Positions 26,803 to 45,312 of a stretch of DNA of 64,000 nucleotides are shown piece by piece (within the stretch, counting starts at the first letter, position 1; each line of letters starts with the position of its first letter). The notes beneath the pieces are model-generated. The model saw nothing but the letters and a program-made list of their open reading frames with translations, did not search any database and had not been told where the DNA came from. A program made the translations under genes and the position numbers. The DNA comes from Syngnathus acus (lineage: Eukaryota > Chordata > Actinopteri > Syngnathiformes > Syngnathidae): contig NC_051104.1 of assembly GCF_901709675.1 (NCBI RefSeq), positions 4,137,501-4,201,500 of the forward strand. Reading direction: 5' to 3'.

Positions 26803-28554
26803 ATGGAGCCCGACCTGTTTGGGATTTACCTGCTCCTCTCTCTCGCCCTCCTGCCTAGATCCAGCTGCACCACCGCTAAGGAAATCACATGTCAAGAAAT
26901 AGCCGTGCCGCTGTGTAAAGGTATCGGCTACAATTACACCTACATGCCCAACCAATTCAACCACGACACGCAAGATGAAGCAGGACTGGAAGTCCACCAA
27001 TTCTGGCCTCTGGTGGAGATCCAATGCTCGCCCGATCTCAAGTTCTTTTTGTGCAGCATGTACACGCCGATTTGTCTGGAGGACTACAAGAAGCCGCTGC
27101 CTCCGTGCAGGAGCGTGTGTGAAAGAGCTCGGGCTGGCTGCGCGCCCCTCATGAGGCAGTATGGCTTTCCATGGCCGGACCGGATGAAATGTGACCTGCT
27201 CCCGGTGCTCGGCAACCCAGACACGCTTTGCATGGACTATAACAGAACAGACTCGACCACCGTGTCGCCCGTCCTCCCGAAGCCCACTAACCATCCCGCC
27301 AAGGGTTTCAACCCACCTAAGATGAAGCCAGGTAGACCCAGTCCGCCTCGGAAGTACAAGCCGGCTGCGGGTGCCTGCGATCCGGGTTGCAAGTGCTTGG
27401 AGCCGATGGTTCCGGTCAACACGGAACGCCATCCGTTATACAACCGCGTGAAAACTGGCCAGATTACCAACTGCGCCGTGCCTTGCCACAGTCCCTATTT
27501 CACCCACGACGAGAGGGCTTTTACAGCTTTCTGGATCGGACTTTGGTCCGTGCTGTGTTTTGTGTCAACTTTTGCCACGGTTGCCACCTTCCTCATAGAC
27601 ATGGAGCGCTTCAAGTATCCAGAGAGGCCCATCATCTTCCTCTCCGCCTGCTACATGTTCGTGTCCATCGGCTACATCGTCAGACTCATCGCCGGGCACG
27701 AGAAAGTTGCCTGCAGCAGGGACTTGGACGTGGAGCACATCCACTATGAGACTACGGGACCGGCACTGTGCACGGTGGTCTTCCTTCTTATTTACTTCTT
27801 TGGCATGGCCAGCTCCATCTGGTGGGTCATCTTGTCTCTCACTTGGTTCCTGGCAGCAGGGATGAAGTGGGGCAACGAAGCCATCGCCAGTTATTCCCAG
27901 TACTTCCATTTGGCGGCGTGGCTCATCCCCAGCATGAAATCCATAGCGGTTCTGGCTCTGAGTTCTGTGGACGGGGACTCGGTGGCCGGGATCTGCTACG
28001 TGGGGAACCAGAACCTGGACAACCTGCGTGGCTTTGTCCTAGCTCCTCTGGTGATTTATTTATTCATAGGCACCATGTTCCTTTTGGCCGGATTTGTGTC
28101 TCTGTTCAGGATCCGCAACGTCATCAAGCAAGGCGGCACCAAGACTGATAAACTGGAAAGGCTCATGATTCGAATCGGGGTCTTCACGGTGCTCTACACG
28201 GTTCCGGCCACTATCATAGTGGCGTGTTATTTCTACGAGCAGCACAATCGGCAGAACTGGGAAATAACCCACAACTGCTCCAACTGTTTACACGAGAGGG
28301 ACCGAAGGAGGCCGGACTATGCCGTCTTTATGCTCAAGTACTTCATGTGCCTTCTAGTGGGCATCACATCCGGAGTGTGGATCTGGTCCGGCAAAACTTT
28401 AGACTCTTGGAGGACTTTCTGCACCAGGTGCTGTTGGGGCAGCAAAGCCACGAGCGGCTCCATGTACAGCGACGTGAGCACGGGACTGACGTGGAGGTCA
28501 GGCACGGCCAGCTCTGTGTCTTGCCCAAAGCAGATGCCATTGTCGCAGGTTTGA
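26803..28554 (+). CDS. fzd8: Frizzled-8 Wnt receptor
   Basis: Seven-pass plasma-membrane receptor that binds Wnt proteins and passes the signal through Dishevelled. The single exon encodes 583 aa. There is a signal peptide (about 1-24), then a cysteine-rich domain with all ten cysteines (C30, 38, 75, 84, 91, 102, 106, 113, 130, 143) and N-glycosylation sites N44 and N147. A Pro/Lys-rich linker follows (about 150-190), then a CDPGCKC segment and seven membrane helices from about 243 to 528. The Dishevelled-binding KTLDSW motif is at 531-536, and the tail ends in LSQV. The C-terminus KQMPLSQV matches FZD8 rather than FZD5. The protein is shorter than human FZD8 (about 694 aa) because the linker is short. 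I chose the ATG at 26803 because it starts the signal peptide; the open frame extends 35 codons further upstream but has no ATG. Whether this is the teleost a or b copy is not decided. Confidence 0.97.
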   Translation: MEPDLFGIYLLLSLALLPRSSCTTAKEITCQEIAVPLCKGIGYNYTYMPNQFNHDTQDEAGLEVHQFWPLVEIQCSPDLKFFLCSMYTPICLEDYKKPLPPCRSVCERARAGCAPLMRQYGFPWPDRMKCDLLPVLGNPDTLCMDYNRTDSTTVSPVLPKPTNHPAKGFNPPKMKPGRPSPPRKYKPAAGACDPGCKCLEPMVPVNTERHPLYNRVKTGQITNCAVPCHSPYFTHDERAFTAFWIGLWSVLCFVSTFATVATFLIDMERFKYPERPIIFLSACYMFVSIGYIVRLIAGHEKVACSRDLDVEHIHYETTGPALCTVVFLLIYFFGMASSIWWVILSLTWFLAAGMKWGNEAIASYSQYFHLAAWLIPSMKSIAVLALSSVDGDSVAGICYVGNQNLDNLRGFVLAPLVIYLFIGTMFLLAGFVSLFRIRNVIKQGGTKTDKLERLMIRIGVFTVLYTVPATIIVACYFYEQHNRQNWEITHNCSNCLHERDRRRPDYAVFMLKYFMCLLVGITSGVWIWSGKTLDSWRTFCTRCCWGSKATSGSMYSDVSTGLTWRSGTASSVSCPKQMPLSQV

Positions 28555-29112
28555 ATACAAGAAAAACAAAAAGCAGCTTATGTGGACTGCTAATTGTTTG
28601 GGAGATAACCCATCACACCCTGTCTTAAGACATTTGCATTGTAATGAACTGCTGCTGAGGTGCTGCCCTCCTTTCTCCTCAAACTGTGGGGAGAACTTTG
28701 AAACAATGTCCAGGCATTCACACAGGTTTAATTCCTCCCTGTTTATATGGATTAGAGGCTCATCTCCTATTTTTGGGGGGCATTACTTGTTGTAGCCAGT
28801 AACAAACTTCATACAAAGCTTTTTTTTTTTTTATTAAACATTTTGTATCTCGTGCCAGATAATGCTGAAATGTCAATCATGTTAAATATGGTTTAAATTA
28901 AGCCTTAATAGTGCCCTGGGGTTTTTCTTTTTCTTTTTTTTTAAACGGGATTTCATTTTGTTTCAAAAATGAAACAAAAATGTATTTATATACTGTAAAG
29001 CTTATGTAAATTTGTGTATAAAAAAAGAAAAGTTTATAATTATTGTATATTTGTAAAAAGTGTAGATGTCTTTTTTGTGGGAGAGCAAAAAAAATATGAC
29101 TTCTATTTTGAC

Positions 29113-29118
29113 AATAAA
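29113..29118 (+). terminator. fzd8: fzd8 poly(A) signal
   Basis: Canonical AATAAA about 560 nt after the stop codon, at the end of an AU-rich 3' UTR with TGTAAATTTGTGTATAAA-like text. T-rich sequence follows at 29141-29160. Confidence 0.65.
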
Positions 29119-29139
29119 ACATTTGATAAATTTAAAGCA

Positions 29140-32100
29140 AATTATCTTTGGTTTTTTTTGTGTGTTGTCTCACTGAGCATGCGTGTTTTGTGGTCATCGT
29201 TTTTTGAAGGACGGCAGCTTTTCAGGGTGGAAGTCCTTTTAACTGTCCGAAGAGTGGTAATTAGAGGCAGGGGTTGAGTTGGAGCATCTCCATAATTGTT
29301 AAAGTCCCCTTCACATGCCTGCAGAAGCCTGCTTTCTTAATTTAGTAAAAGGGGGGACCGGTTGAATGGCGTCTAAATGCAGGGAACGGACCCTTTTCAT
29401 CTGCACAAACTTTGAGCTTTCTTTTCTAACGGCGCCGAATAAAGGTGGTGTGTGTTAGGAGTGTCCGTCTGATGTGCCAAGGTTCCCCTAAACGTCCCCA
29501 TTTGGAAGCTTTGATGGGCATTGTACATTTGAAAAAGCATCCCTTGCTTCTTGGGCGATCGTCAGGACTGAAACCTGCCAGTGGCCTTGGATCTTGTGTG
29601 TGTTTTTTTTTTTTTTTACCCCCTTCTCCTTCTTTTCTGCGGGTCTGAATTGAAACATCTCTCCATCGGGCTCAAGCTGTGTCAGCGAGTGCAGGGGCCT
29701 TGACGTGAATGATTGTGAAATTGCAAAGAAAGAGCCACAGGTGGTCTGTTCACATGATCTCACATCTTAGGAGTGTCTAATTGAGGTCTTTTTGCAACAA
29801 ATGTATCTTGTTTTGGTCTTAATTAAGCCTCTGAGCTTTTACAGTAACGGGGTTTAATAATGTGACAATATTGTGGCAGAAAAAAACTTTCATAATATCA
29901 TGCACAATATAATCCAAACAGAAATCTTAAATTGCAGCATTCCACCATCCTCACATTTTCCATCCACCTTACACCTTGTTTTTTTCTGGCCTTTACCTCA
30001 AACGGCTCTGCCAATTAAAACACCAGCTTTTAGCACCATCTAGCGGCCAAAGAGCGGTTGTACAGCTTTAAGTCTGCTGTATAACTTCACATTCATTTGC
30101 AAACAGTTCCCTCATTGCCATAAATCTGTCCACCTCGGAAGCATGCAGGGTCTTGCAGTTGCACATAGTGTGTAATTATCAAGAAACTAGGCTTCCTACT
30201 CTGATTTGACAAGACTTGTAGGAACATTTTACAAGGGAAAGTTCCAGACCATATTTTTGTTGCTCGATCTATTTAGTCATTCTTTTGCAGAGGGGACTAA
30301 AATTTGTCAAATTAACAGAACAGTTGTGTTAGAATAGCTGCAGTGATCAGAATTTCAAACAAATCGACAATTTAATGTCAAACAGCCTTGATATGACTTT
30401 TAGTTTCGAAACGTGGGAGTCAAGGTTATATTTGAGCGGCAAGTAAAAAAACACAGTTTCCGTGGGTGTATTCTTTCCCTTAATCAAATACATATCAGAG
30501 ACCTCTGAGTTAGGTGACCTTTCTATATTAATGTTGGAACTTCCTGACCTCTAAGCTCAGACACTTATTCCCAGTCGACTATTTCAAAATACCAGATGTT
30601 GGGAAAATAAAGCGTTTATAGGTCGTTTAGACTGCATTGAAACTTAGAATTTTGGTCAACATTTTTTTCTCTAAGTTGAGGCCTTACTTTCACTGTTTGC
30701 CCTTTAGTTCCCTGTTTTTAACTTTAAAAAAAAAGATACAAAAAGCAAATTAACCTTTCAATGCAAGGCTTTTTATATATAAAAAGTAAATAAAACCTCC
30801 CAAATCACTTAAAATATTTTAAGACAATGAAGCAGAGAATCTGAATGAGTCAAAGTGGCATAATTTTCATATTTAATGACTACAACACAATTCTCTTAGT
30901 CGTAGTTCACAACATTGTCCGCGGGAGGGCGCTATTGCTACATAACATCCCCTTAACGTGCATTAATGGCACATTTTATTTCTATTGCCTCCAAAGCGTT
31001 TCACTTTTATCTTCCTTTTATATGAACGATTAACTTATATCCTCTCTATGTATACACATACAGCAAATAACGAAATATACAAAAAAACAATAAAATATGT
31101 GTCAATGGCTCAAAGGCATGATTTGTGCTAGTAATTGTTGCTGTGTTTCAATGGAGGTTCTTAGCAGGTTAATCTGGTTCTTCTTATATTAATGACATAA
31201 TTTGCATTAAAAAAAGACTTAGCAATATTCTCAGAAACACCCCGACAGCCCAGTAATTTAACAACTGTTATGACAATAACGTAGAATGATTTGAAAGGTT
31301 AGCACAATACCAAAGAACAAACGAAATTTCAAGTGTAAAATTTCACATTTTGTGTTTCTAGAGTTGCTAAAAAATCACAATCTGCAACAAAACCTTGCAA
31401 TATAGGCCCCAAAAATAAAGTGCGACAAAAATACATATGTAACCGGCGTATGTATGTTATATTTATGCACATCTCATTTGAGTCTAACACTGAAGGCACC
31501 AAAAGATTGCACAACTGTTAAGACATGAAAAATTTAGCAGGATATTATGGATGTTCTTTTTGAAGCTTCGCAGTGGCTAAGAACTGTTGGTTTCATGATG
31601 TGATAAGAAGATTTAAGTAACAACTCTTATTGAACCAGGAAATATATTGGTCAAAACCAATTCTTAAATTGGCTTATGGGAAAGGAAAGGAAAGGAAAGG
31701 AAAGCTTGGGGTCTCAATACAAGAAGGTGCAGCATCGCCACACCTGTTACAGCCTGTGGTCACTCCCGTCCTATGCGAGTCAAAAGGCCGAGCATTGTGA
31801 GATCCAGGAAGCCCGAAGCTTTTTGTTATCACTTTCCAAAAGAGACGGCGAGAGAACAAAGATCAGGAGATATCAGTTTACACAAAGACGACTCTCGGGG
31901 CTGAATGGAACGCGTGCTCGCAACTGATTTACTACGGGAGCCTCCACCCACGTCAGCAGATGAGTCAGTCTGTCAAACACTGACTTTCTTTGAGACTAGA
32001 AATCTTTGATCGGCAGATCTCCCAGAGGGCAACCGAGGTCCTTTTGCTGCGCTCTATTTCTAGTAATGTTGCTAGCTGCCCTGAAATAGAGTGACAAGCT

Positions 32101-32847
32101 GTCTTCCATAAATAAAGAAATGTTATGACCTTCAACTCCTGACAGACTATGCTCACTTTAATTGCTACTGGAACCTTAGAGGACCCTTGACTTCCAAATT
32201 CAATGTATTCCGTGACCAAACTAGATTTACTAGCATATTAAAATTAATATTCCCCATTTGAAAAGAGTTGAAATGAATATATTTGAGCTTCCATAAAACC
32301 ATTTTTAAATTAGAAAAATAACCCCATATTCTATAATAAGTTTTAGCTTACTAAATTAGCATCATGCTGACTCTGCAGCTTTTTATTTCCCATATCGGAA
32401 GCTTACTCGTCAGTCAAGTAACCACTGCAAAAGTCAAACAACAAAAGATGGACACAAAAGCTCCTGACGTGAACTTTGACCCCGAGCACACGAGACGCCC
32501 CAAGGTGGAATCACAGGGTAAGGGTATACGGGAGAGGTCATGACCTTTTGTGGTCAGGATTGGTGGAAACAGGTGAGCTGTACTTTTAGATAAGCTCAAG
32601 GTCAAAGTGCGCCCCACCCAATGAGGCTTAAGGCTCGCACATCTTGCCTTCCATGACTCGGGCGGGGTGTTGTTCTTCTTGACACAAGATATTGTTGTTT
32701 TGCATCAAAGAGAGTCAAAGACAAGGTCCGAAGCAACGCCATCTGTTGGCAGTGTGAGGTAGGACAGCGATCGAGGGATCCAACAGTTGTTGCCACTATG
32801 GAAAGCTAGATCTCCAGTTGCTCTCACATTTTAATAACTTGCAAAAG
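29140..32847. other. fzd8-gjd4 intergenic, no gene seen
   Basis: fzd8 and gjd4 converge here. I see no coding exon. A GGAAA pentamer run lies at about 31680-31703. TTTATT at 32382-32387 is a possible minus-strand poly(A) signal for gjd4, about 460 nt past its stop codon. The rest is AT-rich unique-looking DNA. Confidence 0.5.
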
Positions 32848-34081
32848 TCACACCCACTCAGATCTTTTCTCCTGACCTTCATCGTCAGACAGTTCCGCAC
32901 CGACGCCCAGCTCCACCAGATCGTGCTGACCAATCGTCTTCGTAGGGGCTCCTGTTGCTACGGGCTCACCTCTTTTGGGTGACACGGCAGGGTGAAGCCC
33001 AAAGTCCCGCCTGGGGGGTGGTTGAGGTTTAAGCCTGCTGCGTTTATTAACACGAATAGCTTTGGGGGTCCTACTGGGCTCTAAGTGACAGAAAGCCTTC
33101 TCTCGGGAAGGAGAGTAGCCATTGTTTTTATTGCTATTGCTTCGTAAAGGTTCCGAAGAGGCAGAGGTTGCATCTTGAATTATTCCGAGTGGTCTCGCTT
33201 GGCAAGAACTCCTACTGCCTTGCCTCTTTCGGAAACTCCCTCTTTGACCAGTTTCTGTTTCCAGACAATCCAAGGAAGAATTCGGATCAGGGGTTCCCAG
33301 GAAATGCTGCTCATCAACACGCTCCATCGACTTTCTTTGACTCTTCTGCCTCACGGAGCGCTTGATAGCGCAAATGAAATCCAAAGCGTTTAAAAAAAGC
33401 GACAAGGCGGCCATGCCGAGCATAAAATTAAGCATCACGGTCTTCTCGGTGGGTCTGGAGATGTAGCAGTCCACCTGAGTGGTGCACGGAGGGTGCTGGC
33501 ATAAAAACCTCCTCGGGATATAGAATCCAAAGAGGTAGTAGTGTGCCGCTCCAAATCCTGCCTCCAGCAAAGTCCGGAATACCAACTGAAATATATATGC
33601 ACCCGTAAAGCATCGGATCAACCCTCGCTCTACTCCTGGAGATTTTTTGGGGACCGAGATCTCTTGTTGGATCTTGTAAATGGTTTCACCTGGGTCCAAG
33701 GAGCTTTTTGTTCCATTGAGGCCACATTTATGGATCACATAGATCGTAAAGACCACGTAGGGCAGACTTAAGGTGACAAGTTGCACCAGACAGAAACGAA
33801 AAAGAGATATCGGGGAAAAGATATCATAACACACGTTGGCACAGCCCGGTTGAATCGTGTTGCATACAAATCGTTCCTGCTCATCCTGGTAGAGAGGATA
33901 ACCGGCCAGGAGGAGGATGAAGATGCGGAGAAAGATCATCACCACCAGCCACACTTTTCCTGAAGTCAAAACGTTGCAGGATTACAAGTGTGTTGAAATT
34001 TCAGGGTAAAAACTCACCTATCAAGGTGATGCTTTGATTCATAGAGATAAAGATGATTTCGGATGGACTGGATCCCGCCAT
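32848..34081 (-). CDS. gjd4: gap junction delta-4 connexin (Cx40.1 type)
   Basis: Four-pass gap junction subunit; six make a hemichannel that docks with a neighbouring cell. Coding exons on the minus strand are 34018-34081 (21 codons plus 1 nt) and 32848-33959, giving 391 aa. Splicing joins ...TLI-G-KVW, the split position I recall for human GJD4. The first extracellular loop has C54-x6-C61-x3-C65 and the second C175-x4-C180-x5-C186, the connexin signatures. The DEQERFVCNT...QPGCANVCYD text and SRPTEK fit GJD4 best. The C-terminal tail (about 226-391) is Ser/Arg-rich and unlike other connexins. The only intron is 58 bp (33960-34017), with donor GTGAGT and acceptor TTCAG. The second exon has no ATG at its start, so the two-exon model is needed. 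Its position between fzd8 and ccny matches human GJD4. Confidence 0.93.
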
Positions 34082-35102
34082 GTTCGGTCCAAAACGTTTT
34101 GGGCCTTAAGTCTCCTTGTAAGACCTCAGCATTTGTCACCTTTTATGTTCTTGTAGCAAGAACATTTGATTAGATCTACCCAACAGGAAGTATATTCAAA
34201 GGTACGGTAGTTTAAATCCAACATGATCCATTGTGAGTTTATGCTCCTGGACTGCTCTCCCCGAGTTCCCCGCAAGACAACTGGCAGTCCTCAGACAACA
34301 GAAGACGGGAGCGAGCCCCATTGTGGATCTATTCTTAACACGCTCGCAAAGGCACGTCGCTGTCCTGCGTGGCATTGCGGAGATATTTTGGGGGCCGCAG
34401 GACGTCCTTACAGGAAGACAACAGACTTCCAGGGTTACAAGTTCTAAATACAAACAGAATGCCAAGTATGTTCAAAGTAGGAAAGGCATAAGAATGCAAA
34501 AGTCGGTAAATGAATGGAGAAGAATTTGAAGGAGAAATACAACAATCTCGCCAAGGTGCTGTAGTAAGATCGCCCACCTGTTCCTGCAGCTGTTGCCAAT
34601 TTCCCAACTGAAAGGATGAACACAAACAGACAAGCCCCCCTTCACCCACCCCTATTCATTTCACCAGCGCTCATTATTGAAACGAATGAGCTCGACATCC
34701 AATTGGCATAAACTGAACCATGATTGAAAAATATTGTTCAAACCAAAAGGAGATGAAATAATTTAGAATCTTTTGTGAAATGGTTTGATCAGTTTCCACT
34801 TTAAACAGAAGGGAACCGTACTTTGGGTTTAATGCAACTTTTTATACTTTAATTCTTGCACAGGGTTTCAGATGGCTTGCGGTATTTCATATGATAGCAG
34901 CAAACAAAGGAATAATTGACACAAAGATTAGAAGGGCAAACAAGACCAAATGGTTGACAGGCGAAAAAGGTTTCGTGAAAATAAATTATCAGCTCCACGA
35001 CAGATGGACTGAAAAGAGAATTATGTGGAAAATTATGAAGAAGTAGAATTTACTGTCGAGCCTAATCCCAAACAAAAACATTCTTAACAGTATTCAGATG
35101 TT

Positions 35103-35108
35103 TTTATT
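35103..35108 (-). terminator. ccny: possible ccny poly(A) signal
   Basis: TTTATT on the plus strand reads AATAAA on the minus strand, about 1.6 kb beyond the ccny stop. Long 3' UTRs are usual for this gene. Nearer signals were not obvious. Confidence 0.4.
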
Positions 35109-35295
35109 AAACACAGGTAACAAAAATGATGTCTTCAGTCTTGTCACAATTCTAAAATCCTTGACCTATATTGTATGCACAACAATACAATTCATTTTAA
35201 TCAAACATCTTTGGTCCAAATTGGTGTGAATTGCTAGCAAGCTAGCTAAAATACAAAAAAAAACTGCGGCAACCAGGTCTTAAAATAATTCACAT

Positions 35296-35299
35296 TATA

Positions 35300-35362
<63 letters not shown>
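35296..35362. repeat. (TA)n microsatellite
   Basis: About 67 bp of almost pure AT dinucleotides, interrupted by GTAT at both ends. Confidence 0.95.
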
Positions 35363-35363
<1 letters not shown>

Positions 35364-36744
35364 GTAAGAAATCATTTACTGTGCACCTATAATTGTATTG
35401 CCCTAGATACCGTGTGTTACCATGACAACCGTTTTATGAGTAGAAAACATTGTAACAAGAATCAAGACAAAAGTAGCTCCCATTTAAATCTTCAGAACTC
35501 AAAATTCTTCAAATGATTTGTCACAATTGCTGTCCACCTCATGTACAGTAGAAACTGGATCTAATATAAATATTCTAACAGTACAACCGCAGATGTTGCA
35601 AACTGGCACTGTTATGTACACTATACAGAGACAATTTAGCAAAACGTATACAATCTGTGTGTGAACAGTGTTAATCATCACATATAATAAGAACGTCATT
35701 CAGCTCGTCTCCAGAACACAAAACTACCCTGAAGAGTTTTTTTTTTTTTAGTAGTAGCTTCTGAATACAGAGTGTTTAATTGTGCTGTTTAGTAAGCAGG
35801 AAGAACCATTAAAAAAGGTAGTGGGAATCAAAATGATTTGTTAGTTATTTGTTCTTCTCATCAGTGGTAAGGATTTGAAATTGGTTATTCCAGGCACCAC
35901 AGGTCAGGACAATGGCAGTGAAGAAAGTACAACGTGACCTTTGAAGTACATTTCGGACTGAGAATTGAATGCCAGAGCCCCCCCCCCCCCGCCCCAAGCC
36001 CCGCCCCCCTCCCTCCCCTCAAGTATGCATGCTTCATTCTACCTGACTGTAACAATGCATGAATATTGCTTGCCGTGAAGATCTGAGTTGGAAGAGAGAG
36101 CCACTTAGAAGAACAAGAGTTCGCTTTACCAGCCCCCAGACTGTCAAACGTGTCAAATGGAGGTCTGACACAGATTTTCTGTTGGCTCAGGAATGCCAGA
36201 TGTAAGGCTGTTCGCTAAATCAACACTGTGTAACATACGGAAATCAAAAGAGAGGTGGCGATATGTGAAATGGAATGTACACTGTTGTGTAGCATTGAAA
36301 TGGGAATGAACTCAAACGTGAGATCAACAAAATGCTGGAAAAGATGGAGAATTTAAAATGGTCTATGAGATCGTAAAAGATAAGAAACAGAAGGGAGAGG
36401 TTTAAAAAATGACAGGAATGTAGCTGCGCCGCTACTTTTGTCTCGTTGTCGTTTCTCCTTCGTGGTCTCGCTTTTCAACCCGACATCTGCACTTCTTCAT
36501 TTTGTCGCACTCACGCGCTTCCGTTTGGTTCCGCTCCGGCTTGTTCCGCCCTTCAGTGCCGTGTTATTTACAACTAGAGAGGTGCAATCTTGCTTTGTAA
36601 AAGTGCCAGATTGTGTTTGTGTGTCTCTCGGGCGGGACAGACGCACATATCCACAGGACAGCCGCTCCGCCTGCTAAGTTTGCCTGCTAACCGGGCAGAG
36701 TCAGCTGACAGGTTCCACTTACTCAATCCTGCTGATGGCCATCG

Positions 36745-42792
<6,048 letters not shown>

Positions 42793-44310
42793 GACGAAAT
42801 AAGGTGATTAATACTCTTTGCTTGACACAACGTTTAGTTTCGTGTAATGGGGAAGAGGAACAGGCTGGGCGGTAATCCGAAGAGACGAACTGGCCCCGTT
42901 ATCCGCTCGCGTTACACACCCTTTCCTCGGCCTAGGATACGATTAACTGCCGACTCCGAGCCATTGCAATGCTGCTAAGATCCCAAATAAAGCTAAGAGA
43001 AGTGGCGATCAGCCCAAACCTTCGGGCGAACGCAGATTTGAGCCTCCATGTAACACTTAGCTTTCTCCAGTGACGACTCCCTTCGTCTTGTTATTCCAGA
43101 CTGAGCGTCCCCTCCTTGTTTTTCCTCATCAAATCATTTTATTGCGCTCCTGCGCCCAAGCGAGGACCAACACATGACACTTTTTGCACGTTTGGCAATA
43201 TTTGTCTAAAAAACAATCGGTGCTACATTGTAGCCGATGCGATGTGGACATCGGTGGCTTCCTCCGCTACCATGTTGCGCTCATATGCATTGGGGATGTT
43301 TCCCCTTCTGCCCCGTATACCCAAATATACCTAGACCTAAACTGCGGTAGTGTTGAATTGTACGGCAACAACGCTGCCATATTGAATGTGTCAGCCGCAG
43401 CGTCCAAACTAATTAGTCTTACCTGGTTAAATAGATGTACTAATCTGATTTTCAAAATAATTGCTCAGCTACCATTACCTGACATTTTTCAAACTTTATG
43501 TTTACTAAAGCTGAAGTCAGTCTATTTGCTTGCATTGCTATATAGTACAGTGAAATCGGACACATGTAATATGGCGGACGCACTAACGTATTGGGTTAGG
43601 CTGCTCGAAGTGTGGTTAGGTCGAATAGAGAATTGACACCTCTGGTTTGCCTTTTCTTCCTCGTTTGCCGTGATCGTAAACCACCGCCAGTTTATGCAGC
43701 AGCGCTACCTATTGGTCAGGAGTGTTTAATCTGAATTTAATGACTCCTACACAATCCAGTGAAACTAAAAGTTTTTCAGGTCAAGCATGCTTTGTTTTGT
43801 GTAGGTAAAATAAATTACTAACATTTGAAAAATGTCCTCTCAATAGTAAATATTCACTTTTGAAAACAGACTGCTTATTTATGTGTTTAATCAAAACAAG
43901 ACATTTGCAAACATGTACTTTTCTATAGGAAAAGAATAACCGTACCAGTAACTGCCATAATTTAACATTTGCACATATGTGCTATGTAAAATTTGAACTT
44001 TCTTGCTAGTTAGCAATTTGAGTTTGCCAATCACAAAATATCACATGAATCTAAATTACATTTGGATGAAAAAAAAAACCTCCAAAAAAAAATTCATCAA
44101 CAACCCCTGGTTTTGTCTTACTTGCATCTTTGTGTGCTTCATTTTTTCCTCCTGTTTCCAACTCATGATCTTGAAGACTGATTTGAACCAGAATGTAGTT
44201 GTTTACTGATGTTGGCATGAGTCTGAAATCACAAATATGTAACAACAGGGATTTGCAGACGAAATGCTTTACCGAAAGTTTTGCGGGTATTTGTCCTTTC
44301 TCCTTTTCAA
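42793..44310. other. ccny promoter side and crem 3' region
   Basis: Positions 42793 to about 43110 should hold the ccny 5' UTR and promoter on the minus strand; composition is GC-balanced with several CpGs. The part to 44310 should hold the crem 3' UTR. A minus-strand ATTAAA (TTTAAT at 43886-43891) is a possible poly(A) signal. A plus-strand frame of 150 codons (43184-43636) has no family resemblance and is probably chance. Confidence 0.4.
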
Positions 44311-45197
44311 TCAATCAACTTTGTGTCTGTAGATTTCTTTCATGGCCCGAAGCTCCTCGATCAGAGTCTTGTTTTGATTTTCAAGCACCGCCACCCGATT
44401 TTCCAGACATTTAACATACTCTTTCTTCTTCCGTCGACACTCCCGGGCGGCTTCCCTGGAGGAGTCACAAAAAAACAACTCATTCAAGCCAATAACTAGG
44501 TTAAAACATATGAGTCAAGATTAATACCTATTCTTCATCAAGCGCTGTTCCCTCTTCTGTGTCACATCCTCAAAAGGTCTCTGGTGGCTGTGACTGCTGC
44601 TTTGTGCCACAGCCAGCGGGTGGATGGAGCTGGTGCCCGTGAGTTCACCTGTGGAGCCTGCAAAAACATAACTAGGTTTGGACTTTAACCACCTTCTAGT
44701 CACTGTTTCCATGACAGAATTTGATTTCCCTTCTCGCATGCAACACATAATTCTGAGATCTTGTGTAGATTCACACCAAAGCTGGCCGCTGACGTCAGTC
44801 TACATTTTACTCGCAGGATTACATACTTTGGAGACCTTTATCAGGAACAGCAGTGACGTAAGCAACTGCTGCTATTTGCTTTGCGTGGGCAGAGCACTGA
44901 AGCATTTCACTGAAGGAGAAGGGGGAGAGTGTAAAAAGAGACAAAAGCCGACTCTTGTCAAAATGAACGCCTCACTGTGGGAAATATTGCTTCCATGGTA
45001 AAATATATGACAATCTATTAAGGATGACACGAGCGTGTTTTGTGTTACGAGTTTCAATGGTTATTGCTGATATGATGCATAATAACATTGCAAAAATTAT
45101 TTTTTGGGTGTACGACAAGAAAAAGCTGCTTTTTTTTAGTGCAGTAGAATAGATAAGGAAACATACCTGTTTCTGTTTCATCCCCAGTAACAGCCAT
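44311..45197 (-). CDS. crem: cAMP-responsive element modulator, ICER-type repressor
   Basis: Small bZIP protein that binds CREs as a dimer and represses cAMP-induced genes, including its own. Coding exons, minus strand: 45167-45197, 44528-44657, 44311-44455, giving 101 aa. The first exon codes MAVTGDETET-G, the start typical of ICER, the short product of the internal CREM P2 promoter. The middle exon codes a Ser/Thr/His-rich stretch ending KREQRLMKNR, and the last exon codes EAARECRRKKKEYVK followed by a leucine zipper and IYRHKVD. There is no kinase-inducible domain or glutamine-rich domain, so it cannot activate. No such exons are visible between this unit and cul2. CRE sites lie just upstream and in intron 1. 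The neighbours match the human CREM position, head to head with CUL2. Confidence 0.9.
44790..44861. promoter_or_regulatory. crem: CRE pair in crem intron 1
   Basis: A full palindromic CRE, TGACGTCA, lies at 44790-44797, and a CRE variant, TGACGTAA, at 44854-44861. Both are in the intron between the ICER first exon and the second exon, about 0.35-0.4 kb downstream of the start codon. Confidence 0.5.
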
Positions 45198-45312
45198 ACT
45201 TTTTTACTCCCAGGATTTTCAAGAGATCGTGTCCCTTCCCGCGTCTTCACTCTGACTAAAATATTACCACAGTCAGCGGCGGCAGGGTTGTGGAACTTAC
45301 AATTAGGGGCAT

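Larger units (their letters stand above)
34082..36744. other. gjd4 upstream region and probable ccny 3' UTR
   Basis: Positions 34082 to about 35100 lie upstream of gjd4 and hold no gene I recognise. From about 35103 upward this is probably the ccny 3' UTR, since an AATAAA on the minus strand lies at 35103-35108. A TA microsatellite (35296-35362) and a C-run (about 35980-36010) fall inside it. Confidence 0.4.

Noticed and set aside
26764-27432. 222-codon frame antisense to fzd8
   Set aside because: It is a shadow of the GC-rich fzd8 coding sequence on the other strand.
43184-43636. 150-codon open frame between ccny and crem
   Set aside because: No recognisable domain and no codon bias that I can see. 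It lies where the ccny promoter and crem 3' UTR should be, so it is most likely chance.
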